This document shows, one piece after another, positions 45,571 to 56,384 of a stretch of 64,000 nucleotides of DNA (its first letter is position 1; each line of letters begins with the position of its first letter). The position numbers and the translations under genes were made by a program. Below the pieces are notes generated by a model. That model worked only from the letters and a program-made list of their open reading frames with translations. It was not told the origin of the DNA and did no database searches. Source of the DNA: Acanthosepion esculentum (lineage: Eukaryota; Mollusca; Cephalopoda; Sepiida; Sepiidae); assembly GCA_964036315.1 (NCBI GenBank), contig OZ038479.1, positions 59,171,246 to 59,235,245 of the forward strand, in the 5' to 3' direction.

Positions 45571-45769
45571 TCATATTATTGAGTCCGACTTTCAAGAAGC
45601 GTGTCGTTTGTTTTGTGTAGCAGAATTTTTACGGCGGCATTTTTAAATTACTTATTAATTCTTATTTCATTAGAAACTGAGCGCGAGGATTACACTGCAA
45701 ATTACCCGAAAATCTTCTTTTTTTTTTTTTTGAGTCAGTGGTTGACGTACGGTGGTGTTTTAGCGCCTT

Positions 45770-46950
45770 TTTTTCCAGTGTAAAACTAAAACACATTGAT
45801 TTAGAATAAAAAATCAAATAATTGTCCGATTTTAATGAAACTGTCAGGAATTAACTATTCGCAAACGAATAAATTTTTTTAATTATTTTCTTTTTTTTTT
45901 TACATCCCCACTTAATTTCATGAAATTTCGAGAAATTTAAAATTAAATAGTTCAAAGCAGGACTCCTTGGAGAATGTAATTCTTTTTTTTCTTTTTCTTT
46001 TTAAACTACTTATTTCCTGTAAATCTGCTCAGAATCGTAAAATTTTTAAAAATGGAATAAAACTATGACATTATTTTAGAAATGCTTTTAATTGCTTTTA
46101 TAAATAAGTTTTAAAAAGGCCATTATTATTTTAAGAAAATTTTGTTTTTCAATAAATAATGAATTTTTACAAGAATTGTTTTCATATTTTTTTAAATTTC
46201 AATTATAATAATTTATAATATATAAAACTTAAAATTCTGCATTATGTTTATCTGGTTACGTGATCTAAGTACAGAAAAAACAGCATAGCATGATGAAAAA
46301 GGCCCCAAACTTAATAAAAAGAAAGTTTTATTGCAAAAATGTTTGTTATTATTAAGAGGAATGACCAAAGTATTTTAAAAAATTTTTGAAAGTTTTAATA
46401 CTATAGCTTGTTTGGAATTTTGGTTAAAAATCTTTTTTTTTTTTTTTTTTAGGTCAGTGGTAATTTAGCATTAGTTTAACTTTATTATCATTCTTTTTTT
46501 CAGTTTAAAAACATATTAATTTGGAAGTTCTCCCAAAAATCAAATAATTGTCGGATTTTAATACAAATGAATGAATATATTTTTAGAAAATCTTGGTGAA
46601 AATATTTTTTTTACATCTGTGACCCCACCCCCTTAATTAATTTCATAAAATTTTCCAGAATTTAAAAGCCCAAGAAAACAGTATTATATTAGTTAAAAGC
46701 AGGACACCTTGAAGAATGTAAATCATCAATTTTTTTTTCCTAATTTATACCACCGTTTCTAAAATTTGCTCTAAATCATAAAATAAAAGCTGCAATAAAA
46801 CTATCCAATTAATTAAGTAGATAAGCTTTTAATTGCTTCTACACATAATATATATTAAGGATATTACAGTCTGAAGAAAAAAAAATTTTGTGATTCATTT
46901 TTATCAGAATTGCTTACCTTTATTTTTTAATTATAAAGTTTCAAAAATGT
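45770..46950 (+). repeat. Two R1 copies in the ZNF-C intron
   Basis: Positions 45770-46265 hold R1 core and end motifs (ATTTTAATGAAACTGTCAGG, GCAGGACTCCTTGGAGAATG). Positions 46270-46950 start a new copy (AACAGCATAGCATGATG, CAAACTTAATAAAAAGAAAG, AATAATTGTCGGATTTTAAT). They are arranged head to tail as in the other introns. Confidence 0.55.
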
Positions 46951-47022
46951 TTTAAATTGTTTTAGAATTTTTCTCAACAGCACAACAATTAGGCAATTAA
47001 ATTATTAATTGAAAATATATTT

Positions 47023-47292
47023 CAGTCAGTTATGTGCCATGCGTGATACACACATAGGCGATCATGTATCTTTTGATACATTACTGACGAGACAGAATTT
47101 TTCCCGCAGTAGGTTGCCATTTCTTTCTGCAGTAGACCAGTTGCTATCCAAGGCTGTAGAACTCAGTCTGTCCTACTATTTACTCATAGCTGGGGGGAGA
47201 AGAAGAGGATTCATACCTTTCCCAAGAGTATTAGCATGTCAGTGAATGTAATGGATTTGACTGAAATTCAAACTTGGCTCTCTGATTCCTCA
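47023..47292 (-). repeat. tRNA-derived SINE, minus strand
   Basis: Almost full-length reverse match to the SINE at 62367-62682: GTCAGTTATGTGCCATGC, GATCATGTATC, CGCAGTAGGTTGCCATTTCT, GGATTCATACCTTTCCCAAG, TGTAATGGATTTGACT. The tRNA-like head is truncated after the B-box region at about 47290. It is specific to copy C, so it was inserted after the duplication or lost from B. Confidence 0.75.
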
Positions 47293-47374
47293 TGAAAATT
47301 GAAAAGCTTAATACAATTCATCATACCAAAGATTTTTACAATAATTAAAAATAATTCTCTTTTTTTGAGTATGT

Positions 47375-48027
47375 GTGGGTGGCTTCATGTGTCTTGTGGA
47401 ATTATCAAGAGGAGAGTCAGTTCGGTCATGAAGGACTGGGATGATGAGACGAAGTACACCCTCCTCCAGCATATGATGTTTGAGACCATGGCTGCAGAGG
47501 AAGTGGGATAATCTGGCTCATGGGGATTGATGCATGGATGGTCGTGAACTGAATGTGTAGGTTGATGACAGTTCTTTAGCAATCGGTGTAATGTTGGAGA
47601 GGCATGGGACTGTGCTGGAGGAAGCTTGTTGGCTGCTACCTGAAAATAATGCCAATTGCATAAATTTAGCTGAACTAGACACCATGTTAAGAGGCATTAA
47701 CTTGGCTCTCCAAGTATCGGTATCGAACCAGGAAGGCATGAGTGTGTACCAAGGCATCAGGAGATGGTTAAGTGCACTCAAGGAACCGGTGAGGGAGTAC
47801 GAGCTGACCATGGATGTGATATTGGTTACATCAACTGAAAACATGGCCAACTGACTGACCAGGATGCCGCAGCAGTGGTTTAATACAATGAAGAAGAAAA
47901 CCGACTTGGGCCATTGATCAGTGCTGTCCATGTGGATGAGCTGTGTGTGAGTAAAATCATGTTCCAGGAGCAATGGGCACACGGGAGTACAGCACTCCAC
48001 TTACATTGTCAGGAGAGTTTGCCCAGC
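47375..48027 (+). pseudogene. Ty3/gypsy-like RNase H-integrase fragment in the ZNF-C intron
   Basis: Plus strand. The connection region reads LHVSCGIIKRRVSSVMKDW. RNase H has VDDSSLAIGVMLERHG (first catalytic D) and INLAELDTMLRGINLAL (catalytic E), then REYELTMDVILVTST. An integrase zinc-binding start follows with SNGHTGVQHSTYIVRRVCPA. Stops occur at 47509 and elsewhere, and the RT and integrase cores are absent. It is absent from copy B, so this intron changed after the duplication. Its sequence differs from both gypsy relics at 19-23 kb. Confidence 0.75.
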
Positions 48028-48029
48028 TA

Positions 48030-48985
48030 TTTTAGAAAAATAAAATAAAATCAATTTTAATCAATATAATTTCTGTTTGAAATACACCAGTGTATTTTGT
48101 TTACTGGAAATAGTAAATTTAGAATCCTTTAGCTTACAATTAAAGCTAAAATGAAAGCTTCAAGAAAGCTTTTCATTTATAAAAATTCATTTTAAACCCG
48201 AGGTATCTAAAAAAAAAAAAAATAAGTGGACTTAGCTATATGAACTGAATGAGCAATACAAAAATGTTATATAACAGTGAAATTCAAGGAAAATTATTTG
48301 AACACAACAAAATCATCTCATTTTGTTTTTATCATTTCTTGTAGTTACCTCCACTAAAACACCCAAAAAAAAGAGCAAACCATGATGGAAAAATGACCCA
48401 AACCCAACAAAAACTAAGTTTTATCTTCAAATTCTTAATGCTGTTCTCAAGAGGAAAGTCCTAAGTATTTTTAATATTTACTTACAGGCTTTAATCATTT
48501 TTAGATCATTTTGAATTTTGGTTAAAATGTTGTTTGTCTTGTGTCAACAGATAGACTAGAAATTATATGTATACATAGCAAATTTTAGTGTCTTTTTGGC
48601 AATGAAAGTTACATTGATTTGGAAATTTTTGCAAAAATCAAATAAGTATCGGATTTTAATAATAAATATTTACAAGAATTGTTTTCATTATTAAAAAAAT
48701 TTAAAATAGAATAATTTATAAAGATTAAACATCTTTTAAAATTGTGTCTTATTTTGCACATATTACATGATATTGTTATTAAATCAAAACTATATGTTGT
48801 TATATAAAAACTACAAATGGTAAAGCTTACTACAATTAACTGAGCAGCAATATTTTGAATTTTTTGTGTGTACAAACATGGTGATTTAATTTGATTTTAA
48901 ATTAATTTTAATCCTTTGGATTTAAATTTACTAGATTTACCTCCCTTGTTTTCTGATAATATCATGTATGGATATCCACGTTTAG
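48030..48985 (+). repeat. R1 blocks shared with copy B
   Basis: Counterparts of 33500-34420: TTTGAAATACACCAGTGTAT and CAATTAAAGCTAAAATGAAA at 48070-48160, then ACAAAAACTAAGTTTTATCT to TTTACTAGATTTACCTCC. Confidence 0.55.
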
Positions 48986-49127
48986 AAAAATCAGGACATT
49001 TAATGATAAGCAAACGCTTACTCAGCAATGTTGCATCCACATCAGATATTCTTTTGTTAATTTTATGAGCCTACTCTTCCATGCTTATACAAAGCATGTT
49101 GGAAAAGAGCATTTGAATATTTTCCTG

Positions 49128-49890
49128 CATTACATTGCCAATTCTTTCTATGGTAAACTGGGCAACAAAAAAGGCTACAGAACCCAGTCTGTCCAGCTAT
49201 TCAACCTGTGGCTGGAGGAAGAGATGGATTCATACCTTACACAAAGGTTTTTGCGTGTAAGTGATTGTAATAAATTCAAATAGAATTTGAACTCAACTCA
49301 CAGAATTTTCATTCCAAGCTGATATCCATTACACCATAACACATATCCTGGGACATTGATACACCCACACAAAAAAATCAAAGAAATGAACATCATTTTT
49401 GTAAAAATTCATTATTTACCAAAAAAGATTTTGCCTCCAGACAATAGGGTCCTTAATATATCTTAAGAGCAATTAAAAGCTTTTCTAATTAATGTCTTAG
49501 TTTTATTGCACTTTTGTATTATACTATTCAGCAGATTTCTGATAAATGGGGGTTTCTGTTTTGAAAGAATTGAATTAAGTTATCCAAAGTGTTCTGCATA
49601 TAACTAATATAAATACTAAGCAGAACAAAAGTAAATTTATCAAAATTTCATAAAATTAAACAAGTGTCTGAGTAACAGATATAAAAAAATGTTTTTATCA
49701 AGATCTAAAGAAAAAAGATTGTGAATGTGTTCTGAATGTTTCATTGAAATCTGAGAATTATTTGATTTTTACATGAGAACACAAAAAAGGAATTGCTATA
49801 GACGAGATTAAAATCCATTGAAAAAGATCAGGTATCTTTCCAGGAAATTTTAGTTTTAATTCCATGCTAATAGATTTAATTTTGATACCT
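49128..49890 (-). repeat. tRNA-derived SINE followed by R1, minus strand
   Basis: Positions 49128-49365 are the paralogue of the SINE at 34449 (same TATGGTAAACTGGGCAACAA stretch, B-box on the minus strand near 49285). Positions 49370-49890 are the minus R1 copy. The remaining intron, 49891-50259, is AT-rich with nothing else seen. Confidence 0.65.
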
Positions 49891-50259
49891 CCAAATAAAG
49901 GCTACTTGTAAGTTATAAAATGAATTTTTTAAAATTAAAATACAGACATGTGTGTTTACATGACATATATTCAAGAATATTGATATGTAAGGAATAAAAA
50001 GAATTATTTAAATATATTAAAAGGCTTATATTTAATCTTATACATCTGTGTGAAGATAGAATTATTTATATATTTAACAAATTTAGATGTTAAAACTATA
50101 ATGTTTCGCTGAAAATGTTTGAACTTCATTGGCTGCTCCTGCTGTATTCATGAACTAACCTTAATATATAACTATGTTTATCTATTGTACTATAGTCTGT
50201 TTTCATATATTATTCAGTACCTAATTTAATATATAATTATTGCTTTTTGTTGTTCACAG

Positions 50260-50555
50260 GTGTTCTGGCTGTAAAAAAATCTTGGTGGTTATTATTGAGA
50301 ATTTCAATGAAGGAAAAGACATTTCACTTTCCATGAAGAACAAAAATGTATTTTATACGTTGATGTAAAATTTATGGATCTCCATTTTCAAAAGCATAAC
50401 AATGAAATTTAATTTGCAAGAAATGATGTAATTTAACATATGTGGTGAGTCTTTTCTACAAAAACACATCTTGTTTTACATATGAATATATAGGAAAGAT
50501 AGGACATATTCTTAAGATTTTTGCTCACCTCAGTTGTGAAGACTAAATAGGCCAG
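50260..50555 (+). other. 5'UTR part of ZNF-C exon 2
   Basis: Follows TTGTTCACAG (AG at 50258-50259) and runs 296 nt to the ATG. It is almost identical to the ZNF-B leader, including the relic finger-like TATGGATCTCCATTTTCA and the in-frame TAA 12 nt before the start. Confidence 0.6.
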
Positions 50556-51761
50556 ATGGAAAGAGACATTAGAAAGGAACAATATTCTTGTGAAGTTTGT
50601 GGATTTGCATTTTCACAGAAGGCAAATTTGGCTGCTCATATGCATAGCCATGTAGGAGAGAAGCCGTATTCTTGTGAAATTTGTGAATCTGCATTTACAT
50701 GTAAGTCAGAATTGGCTGTTCATATGCAAGCACATACAGAAAAGAAACCCTATTCTTGTGAAATTTGTGGATCTGCATTTTCATGGAAATCAGGTTTAGC
50801 TGTTCATATGCGTATTCACACTGGAGAGAAGCCATATTCTTGTGAAGTTTGTGGGTATGAATTTTCACAGGCCTCACATCTAGTGAGGCATATGAGAACA
50901 CACACTGGAGAGAAACCATATCCCTGTAAAATTTGTGGATATGCATTTTCAGAGAAATCGGATTTGATCCGTCATATGCATAGACATACTGTGGAGAAAC
51001 CCTATTCATGTTATGTTTGTGGATCTTCATTTTCACTGAAATCACATTTGGTGAGACATAGGCATACCCATCCTGGGCAGAAACCATTTCCTTGTGAAGT
51101 TTGTGGATCTGCATTTTCTCGGATGTCATATTTGGTTGTTCATATGCGTAGTCACACAGGAGAGAAACCTTATTCTTGTGATATTTGTGGATCTGCATTT
51201 TCACAGATGTCAGATTTGGTTGTTCATATGCGTACTCACACTGGAGAGAAACCATTTCCTTGTGAAGTTTGTGGTTCTGCATTTTCACAGAAATCTCATT
51301 TGATTATTCACATGCGTACACACACTGGAGAGAAGCCATATTCTTGTGAAGTTTGTGGGTATGAATTTTCACAGAAGACAGGTTTGGTTGCTCATAAACG
51401 TACTCACACTGGAGAGAAACCATATTCTTGTGAAGTTTGTGGGTCTGCCTTTTCAATGTCCACATATTTGGTGAGACATATGCAAAAACACACTGGAGTG
51501 AAACCATATCCCTGTGAAGTTTGTGGGTCTGCATTTTCACAGAAATCCGATTTGGTCATTCATATGCGTATTCACACTGGAGAGAAACCATATTCTTGTG
51601 AAATTTGTGGTTCTGCATTTTCACAGAAATCACATTTGATCATTCACATGCGTACTCACACTGGAGAGAAGCCATATTCTTGTGAAGTTTGTTCATCTGC
51701 ATTTTCAGGGAAATCTCATTTGGTGAGACATATGAAGAGACATGCTGGAGAGAAAATATAA
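50556..51761 (+). CDS. ZNF-C: 14-finger C2H2 zinc-finger protein
   Basis: 401 residues: the first 36 residues (MERDIRKE plus finger 1) are identical to ZNF-B, then 13 more C2H2 fingers, ending HAGEKI and TAA. All 56 zinc ligands are present. Best matches by helix: C1=B1, C2~B2, C3~B13, C4~B3 with a B14-like start (GYEFSQ), C5~B4, C6~B5, C7~B6, C9~B17, C10=B14, C11~B15, C12~B16, C13~B17, C14~B18. The array is therefore a reshuffled, four-finger-shorter version of ZNF-B. Several non-canonical linkers (TEKKP, TVEKP, HPGQK) suggest slightly weaker constraint. It is presumably a DNA-binding nuclear protein without an effector domain; target unknown. Confidence 0.93.
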   Translation: MERDIRKEQYSCEVCGFAFSQKANLAAHMHSHVGEKPYSCEICESAFTCKSELAVHMQAHTEKKPYSCEICGSAFSWKSGLAVHMRIHTGEKPYSCEVCGYEFSQASHLVRHMRTHTGEKPYPCKICGYAFSEKSDLIRHMHRHTVEKPYSCYVCGSSFSLKSHLVRHRHTHPGQKPFPCEVCGSAFSRMSYLVVHMRSHTGEKPYSCDICGSAFSQMSDLVVHMRTHTGEKPFPCEVCGSAFSQKSHLIIHMRTHTGEKPYSCEVCGYEFSQKTGLVAHKRTHTGEKPYSCEVCGSAFSMSTYLVRHMQKHTGVKPYPCEVCGSAFSQKSDLVIHMRIHTGEKPYSCEICGSAFSQKSHLIIHMRTHTGEKPYSCEVCSSAFSGKSHLVRHMKRHAGEKI

Positions 51762-53564
51762 TTTTGTGACCTTTATCAGGCTGCATTTTTATATATCATA
51801 TTTAGTGTGCTATCTGTGAATATACATTTTTGAAAAATCATGTCTCATATTAATGATTTTTTTGTAAAACTGCCTATACTGTAAAATTCAATAGACTCTG
51901 AGAGAAACCATATTTTCAGTGTATTACCAACTGAAGAAGCACTTGGATATACACCCTGCTTAAACAGCTTCTTCATGTAAGGCAACATCTGAAATTTCTC
52001 ATTAAAACTTAACCTAATGACAGAAACAAACATTTTGTGTAAATTTGCAGACACCTGTGCATTTTCATTGAAATCATAAAGGCAGAAATACAATAGAGAA
52101 TATTTTCTGAGGAACGTTCAATATACAAATACAATTAGGACAATTCAGTGTTTGAAAATTTGGAATGCATTGTTTGATTATATAATTTGCAGTCTATTTC
52201 TTTAGATATGAATGAAGAAAAGCATCTATATTTTAAAGAATCAGGTCAGTAGGAATTAAATACTTTGTGAGGAACATTCAGCATATAAATGGAAAAAGGA
52301 GAATCAATGTATGGACATTTTAGAGTCTATTTTATGCTGAATAAAATAAAAACATGAATGTTTTCTAAGATCATGTCAATCTGATTTCTGATTTTATGTA
52401 AACAATATATTTTGAAATACAATGTGTTAAAACATCTGAAATGTTAGTGCAGTATGAACAGAAACTATTGCTGCTGGAATTTGAACTCTGCTGGCTGATT
52501 CCATTTTCTGTATAGTTTATCATTGGGCCACAAATCCTTCCTTTATTTATTGTAATGAATCTTCTGAAATTATTAATTTTGTCTTAATTAATCTGACAGT
52601 AGTCTCATTTTTAATCTTATTTTTGCAGGTTTTATACATTTTTCAACATTTTCAAATATTCACCTCTATTGTAACATTAATATCTGTTAAAAAATATCTT
52701 TAAAATATGTTGATTTTTATGCTGGGTAAATGTGTAGACATTTAATAGTCTAGTTCGTAAATTGTTACCTATAGGTGATGACATATATTAGTAAATATTC
52801 AAACATTTTATTTTATTATCATTATATAAATATAAAATAAATCATGAGAATTTTTCAGTGTTGTCTTGTGGCAGAAAATCATTCCTATTGAATTTCTAAG
52901 TTTTTCATTGTATTTTATATTTTTTTTATCACAACAGTCATGTCTTTACATTCTACAACCCTTATGCATACACCATGCTAAGAAATGATTTCAGATATGA
53001 AATATTTCATTTTGTCTGCACTCTGTGTACTATTCAAAACAGTGAAATTTGCTTGTTCAAGCTTAACAGGTCAATTGGTGAAAAGGTTCAATTCTTATTG
53101 AATGTGCTAAGAAAAAAAATGTCTGAAAATGATAGAAAGGACACTCAACATATCTTGTTTTGCTCTTCTCACATTAACTTTTAAAATCACTGGCTATAGC
53201 AAGCGACTTTTGCTTGCTTCACACTTCTTATTTAACTCATCTATTTCCTAAAATTCTATGATTGCAGTATTATAATAATAATAATAATAATATGACATAT
53301 TAGCATCATGTGAATATATTTTAATTATTTCTTATTATACATTGTTTGAACTCCCTCTTAAGAGACTTAATTGTTACTATCCTTATTTGAGAGGCAAGAA
53401 AACAGTGGAGTTGTGTTGGGGATTAAGTCAAAACCTTTTTTCTTATTTTGAGTTTTAACACTTCAAACAAATTACATGCGACAAGCATTTATTCATTCCA
53501 TCATATTGTATAGTCTATTGCTATCATTGTGCCAATAGTTGATTTCCACACTTAACCCATTTAA
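51762..53564 (+). other. 3'UTR and flank of ZNF-C
   Basis: Parallels 37548-39329 throughout. A candidate poly(A) signal AATAAA is at 52340-52345. An ATA trinucleotide tract at 53274-53290 is specific to this copy. No coding sequence recognised. Confidence 0.5.
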
Positions 53565-54333
53565 CTCGTTTAGAAGCAAAAACTGCCTACACTCATACCT
53601 TATCCACTATGTTGAACCTCTATCCATGCAAGAAATGAGACATGGCCTGAAAAAGATTGTGTCATGAGATTACTACCTAGTAATGTCATGACACAAGATC
53701 TGGACTCTAGGTAGGTTAAGGTTGCACTTCCAGGCTTTCAAGTTGGTCACATGAGTAATGTGAGATGGGGCATTGTCATTCTGTGGGAGGAGGCATCTTC
53801 AGTTGACCAATGTCAGGTAGCAGGCTTTCAAAGCATCATCTATTTGCTGAAGTTGTTGAGCACGAAGGTCAGCATTCACGGTATGATGATCTCAAACATG
53901 CACCCCTATGAAATTTCAACACTCAGTTACCTCTTTTTGGTGTTGAATTGTATTTTGAGGTTTTTTCCAGCAGTTGTTTGCAAATGTTCACACATCGTTG
54001 AGCTTGGACATTGGTCAATTTGTGAGGAACTTCACAACAACATCTGTTCACAAGACTGAGGTTATGGAGTCATCAAAGGATGACAATTTATGAAGTACAT
54101 AGTTTTGCTGACAATATGCAAGTGTTAATGCTTGGCTATTGTTCAACAGTTTCAAGCAAGGCCTTCCAATGCAGAAGATTTCACTGATCTTCATTTGTAT
54201 TTGAGGCTGGTATTAACTGAGTTGAAATGTCTTAACCAGTTTTGTGCTATAAATTCATAGACAGTTATTAGGCCAACAACATCATTAATTTCTTTTAATG
54301 CTACTTTTGCACTCAGTCCATTTCTTCCACAGG
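53565..54333 (-). pseudogene. mariner transposase relic (copy C)
   Basis: Same minus-strand relic as 39330-40095, with the helix-turn-helix part (ending at 54333) and the PHKLTN region nearly unchanged. There are extra changes in the catalytic part, including a small insertion near 53665-53695. It is not functional. It provides a neutral sequence pair for dating the B/C duplication. Confidence 0.78.
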
Positions 54334-54429
54334 TAACATAAAATGGCTCTAACTATAATTTTTTTCACTATATATTATCAAATCTGTAAAATGAAAAATA
54401 ATAATTGAAAAAGGATAAAAAAATATAAT

Positions 54430-55695
54430 TTAATAATCAAAAAAATCCTTTGGTTTTTCCTCTTTATAATAAACATTTTGATGATAAAACTTTGTTTTTG
54501 TTAAGTTTCAGGCATTTTATTCCTTATGGTATACTCATTTTTTAGCAAATCTGTGGAGGTACCTAGATTAAATTTAATATTTCCTTTAAGCAAAATTCAT
54601 GGCTGTATATCTAACTGTATTGAACTCAGAATGACTTCTTTTTTTTTGAATCTTTAAAATATTGTCATATCTGTCAACAAAACATGATTCACTTCATTAA
54701 AAAAAACTTTTGCCTTATTTGAGGATGATTATCTGATTTAAAGTTTATTTATAATCTGATTTGAATCAAATATTGCTTGCTTTTAGATTTACAATATCAC
54801 AGAAACACATTTTCTCAGCACAGAGCTTATGTTTTTTTGTTTTTTTTAGGTGTTGTCATCTCTCTCGATAGACTTATGTTCAGGAATTTTTTCCATAGGG
54901 AAGACATAATTTAAAAAATGATTTGGTAAATACATTGGGAACACCTTTTTTAGCTTATTAACTGCCCAATAATCATAGGAGATTTTAGCAAATTACCAAT
55001 AAATTTTAAATTTAATGAATTTATCTTCTGATAATATGTTTGAATGTCCATATTTCCAAAAATCATCACATTTATACATGAAAAGAAATTCTAGGGTGTC
55101 AATTCATTATTCATAAAAAACTTTTTTCTTGAATCAATAGTGTCCATAATGTATCTTATTCATAAAAAAACAGTGAAAAGTTCCAATTCAATAATGTCTT
55201 AGTGTCATTGCAAAAATGATTTTCTCAAAATTTCATACGATTAAATAAGTGACATGGAAAAATAAAAATTTTGTATCTAGCTTTTCCAAAACAGACACAT
55301 TTTTAAATTAATTTCATTCAATTGTAAATAAGTCTTGAAAGTTTCATTAAAATCTGACAAATGTCTGCTTTTTGCAAGAATTTCCAATCCAATGTGTTTT
55401 TCACTGCAAACAGATACTAAAATTTTGCATACTTCATCCACTGCAACCAGAAAACACAGTCTTTAAACAAAATTTTTAAGGTTCTAAAACATATTAAAAA
55501 AACATTCTTTGATTATTCTTAAAGATTTTAAAGATAAATATTTGCTTTTAATGAGTTTGGGGTACTTCATCATGTACGCTCATTTATTATGAAAGATATC
55601 TAATTAAATTCAATATTCACGATTAGCAAAATTATTGGTGTATTTAAATTTAAATTGTTTGGCATCTTTTTGTTTTTTATCAAATGAGTAAAATC
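54430..55695 (-). repeat. R1 copies, minus strand, at the end of duplication C
   Basis: Counterpart of 40200-41465, with the CTGTGGAGGTACCTAG edge at 54550-54565 and the reverse R1 core at 54940-55600. It ends at CAAATGAGTAAAATCC near 55695, where similarity to copy B stops. Confidence 0.55.
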
Positions 55696-55939
55696 CATTT
55701 TATTGTCCATATCAACAGATCTGTCATCATAATTCACCTTACTACTAAAATATTTCAAAAATGAAATCTACTTTTCTGAGACATTAAAAAAATAGATTAT
55801 ATGAAATTTAATTAACCTGAATTTTATTAAATATTACTTTGTGTTTGAAATATCAAAGAAAAGCCTCTTTTAAAATGGAGTGTGTATTTTTTGATGTGTT
55901 AAATGATATTGCAACAGCCTGATGTTTCAGAAATTTTAC

Positions 55940-56335
55940 TAACACAAACAAAAATATTACATAATGAATACATCTAGAACACTTTTATAAACTCTAAATG
56001 GAATTTGAACTCTACTTGATGATTCTGTTTTCTGTATTGTTTATTTTTGGGACATGTAGCCCTCCTTTATTTAGTGTAATGATGGTTCTACAATTATTGT
56101 TTATCTAAATGAATGAGAAAGTCATCTTTTTTAATCATATTTTAAGAGGTTTTATTGATTTTGCAACATTTCAGATTTTTACCTGTATGGTAACATTTTA
56201 AAAATCTTTTAAACAATATGAAACATTGTTTTCCGTGCTGATTTCTATGTTGCATACATATGTAGACCTTCAGTAATCAAGTTTATAAATCATTAACTAT
56301 TGGTGATAGAATATATTTCAGGAGTTAGATGAAAG
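55940..56335 (+). repeat. Older diverged ZNF 3'-flank fragment
   Basis: Resembles 38262-38590 and 52470-52800: GGAATTTGAACTCTACTTGA, TAGCCCTCCTTTATTTAGTG, TTTTTAATCATATTTTAAGA, TGGTAACATTTTAAAAATC, CATTAACTATTGGTGATAGA. It is clearly more diverged than B is from C. It stops where the Gmr1-like element begins. Positions 55696-55939 hold nothing recognised. Confidence 0.6.
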
Positions 56336-56384
56336 ACGGCAACTTCACATAGCAAGAAGAAGTGAATTTGACTTAGCAAAGTAG

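Larger units (their letters stand above)
44519..55695 (+). repeat. Segmental duplication copy C (contains ZNF-C)
   Basis: Partner of 28068-41465, in direct orientation. Anchor offsets are 14550 at the ATG and about 14214 after the stop; the 336 bp difference equals exactly four 84 bp finger modules. Copy-specific content includes the SINE and gypsy insertion at 47023-48027. Similarity ends at about 55695. Confidence 0.8.
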
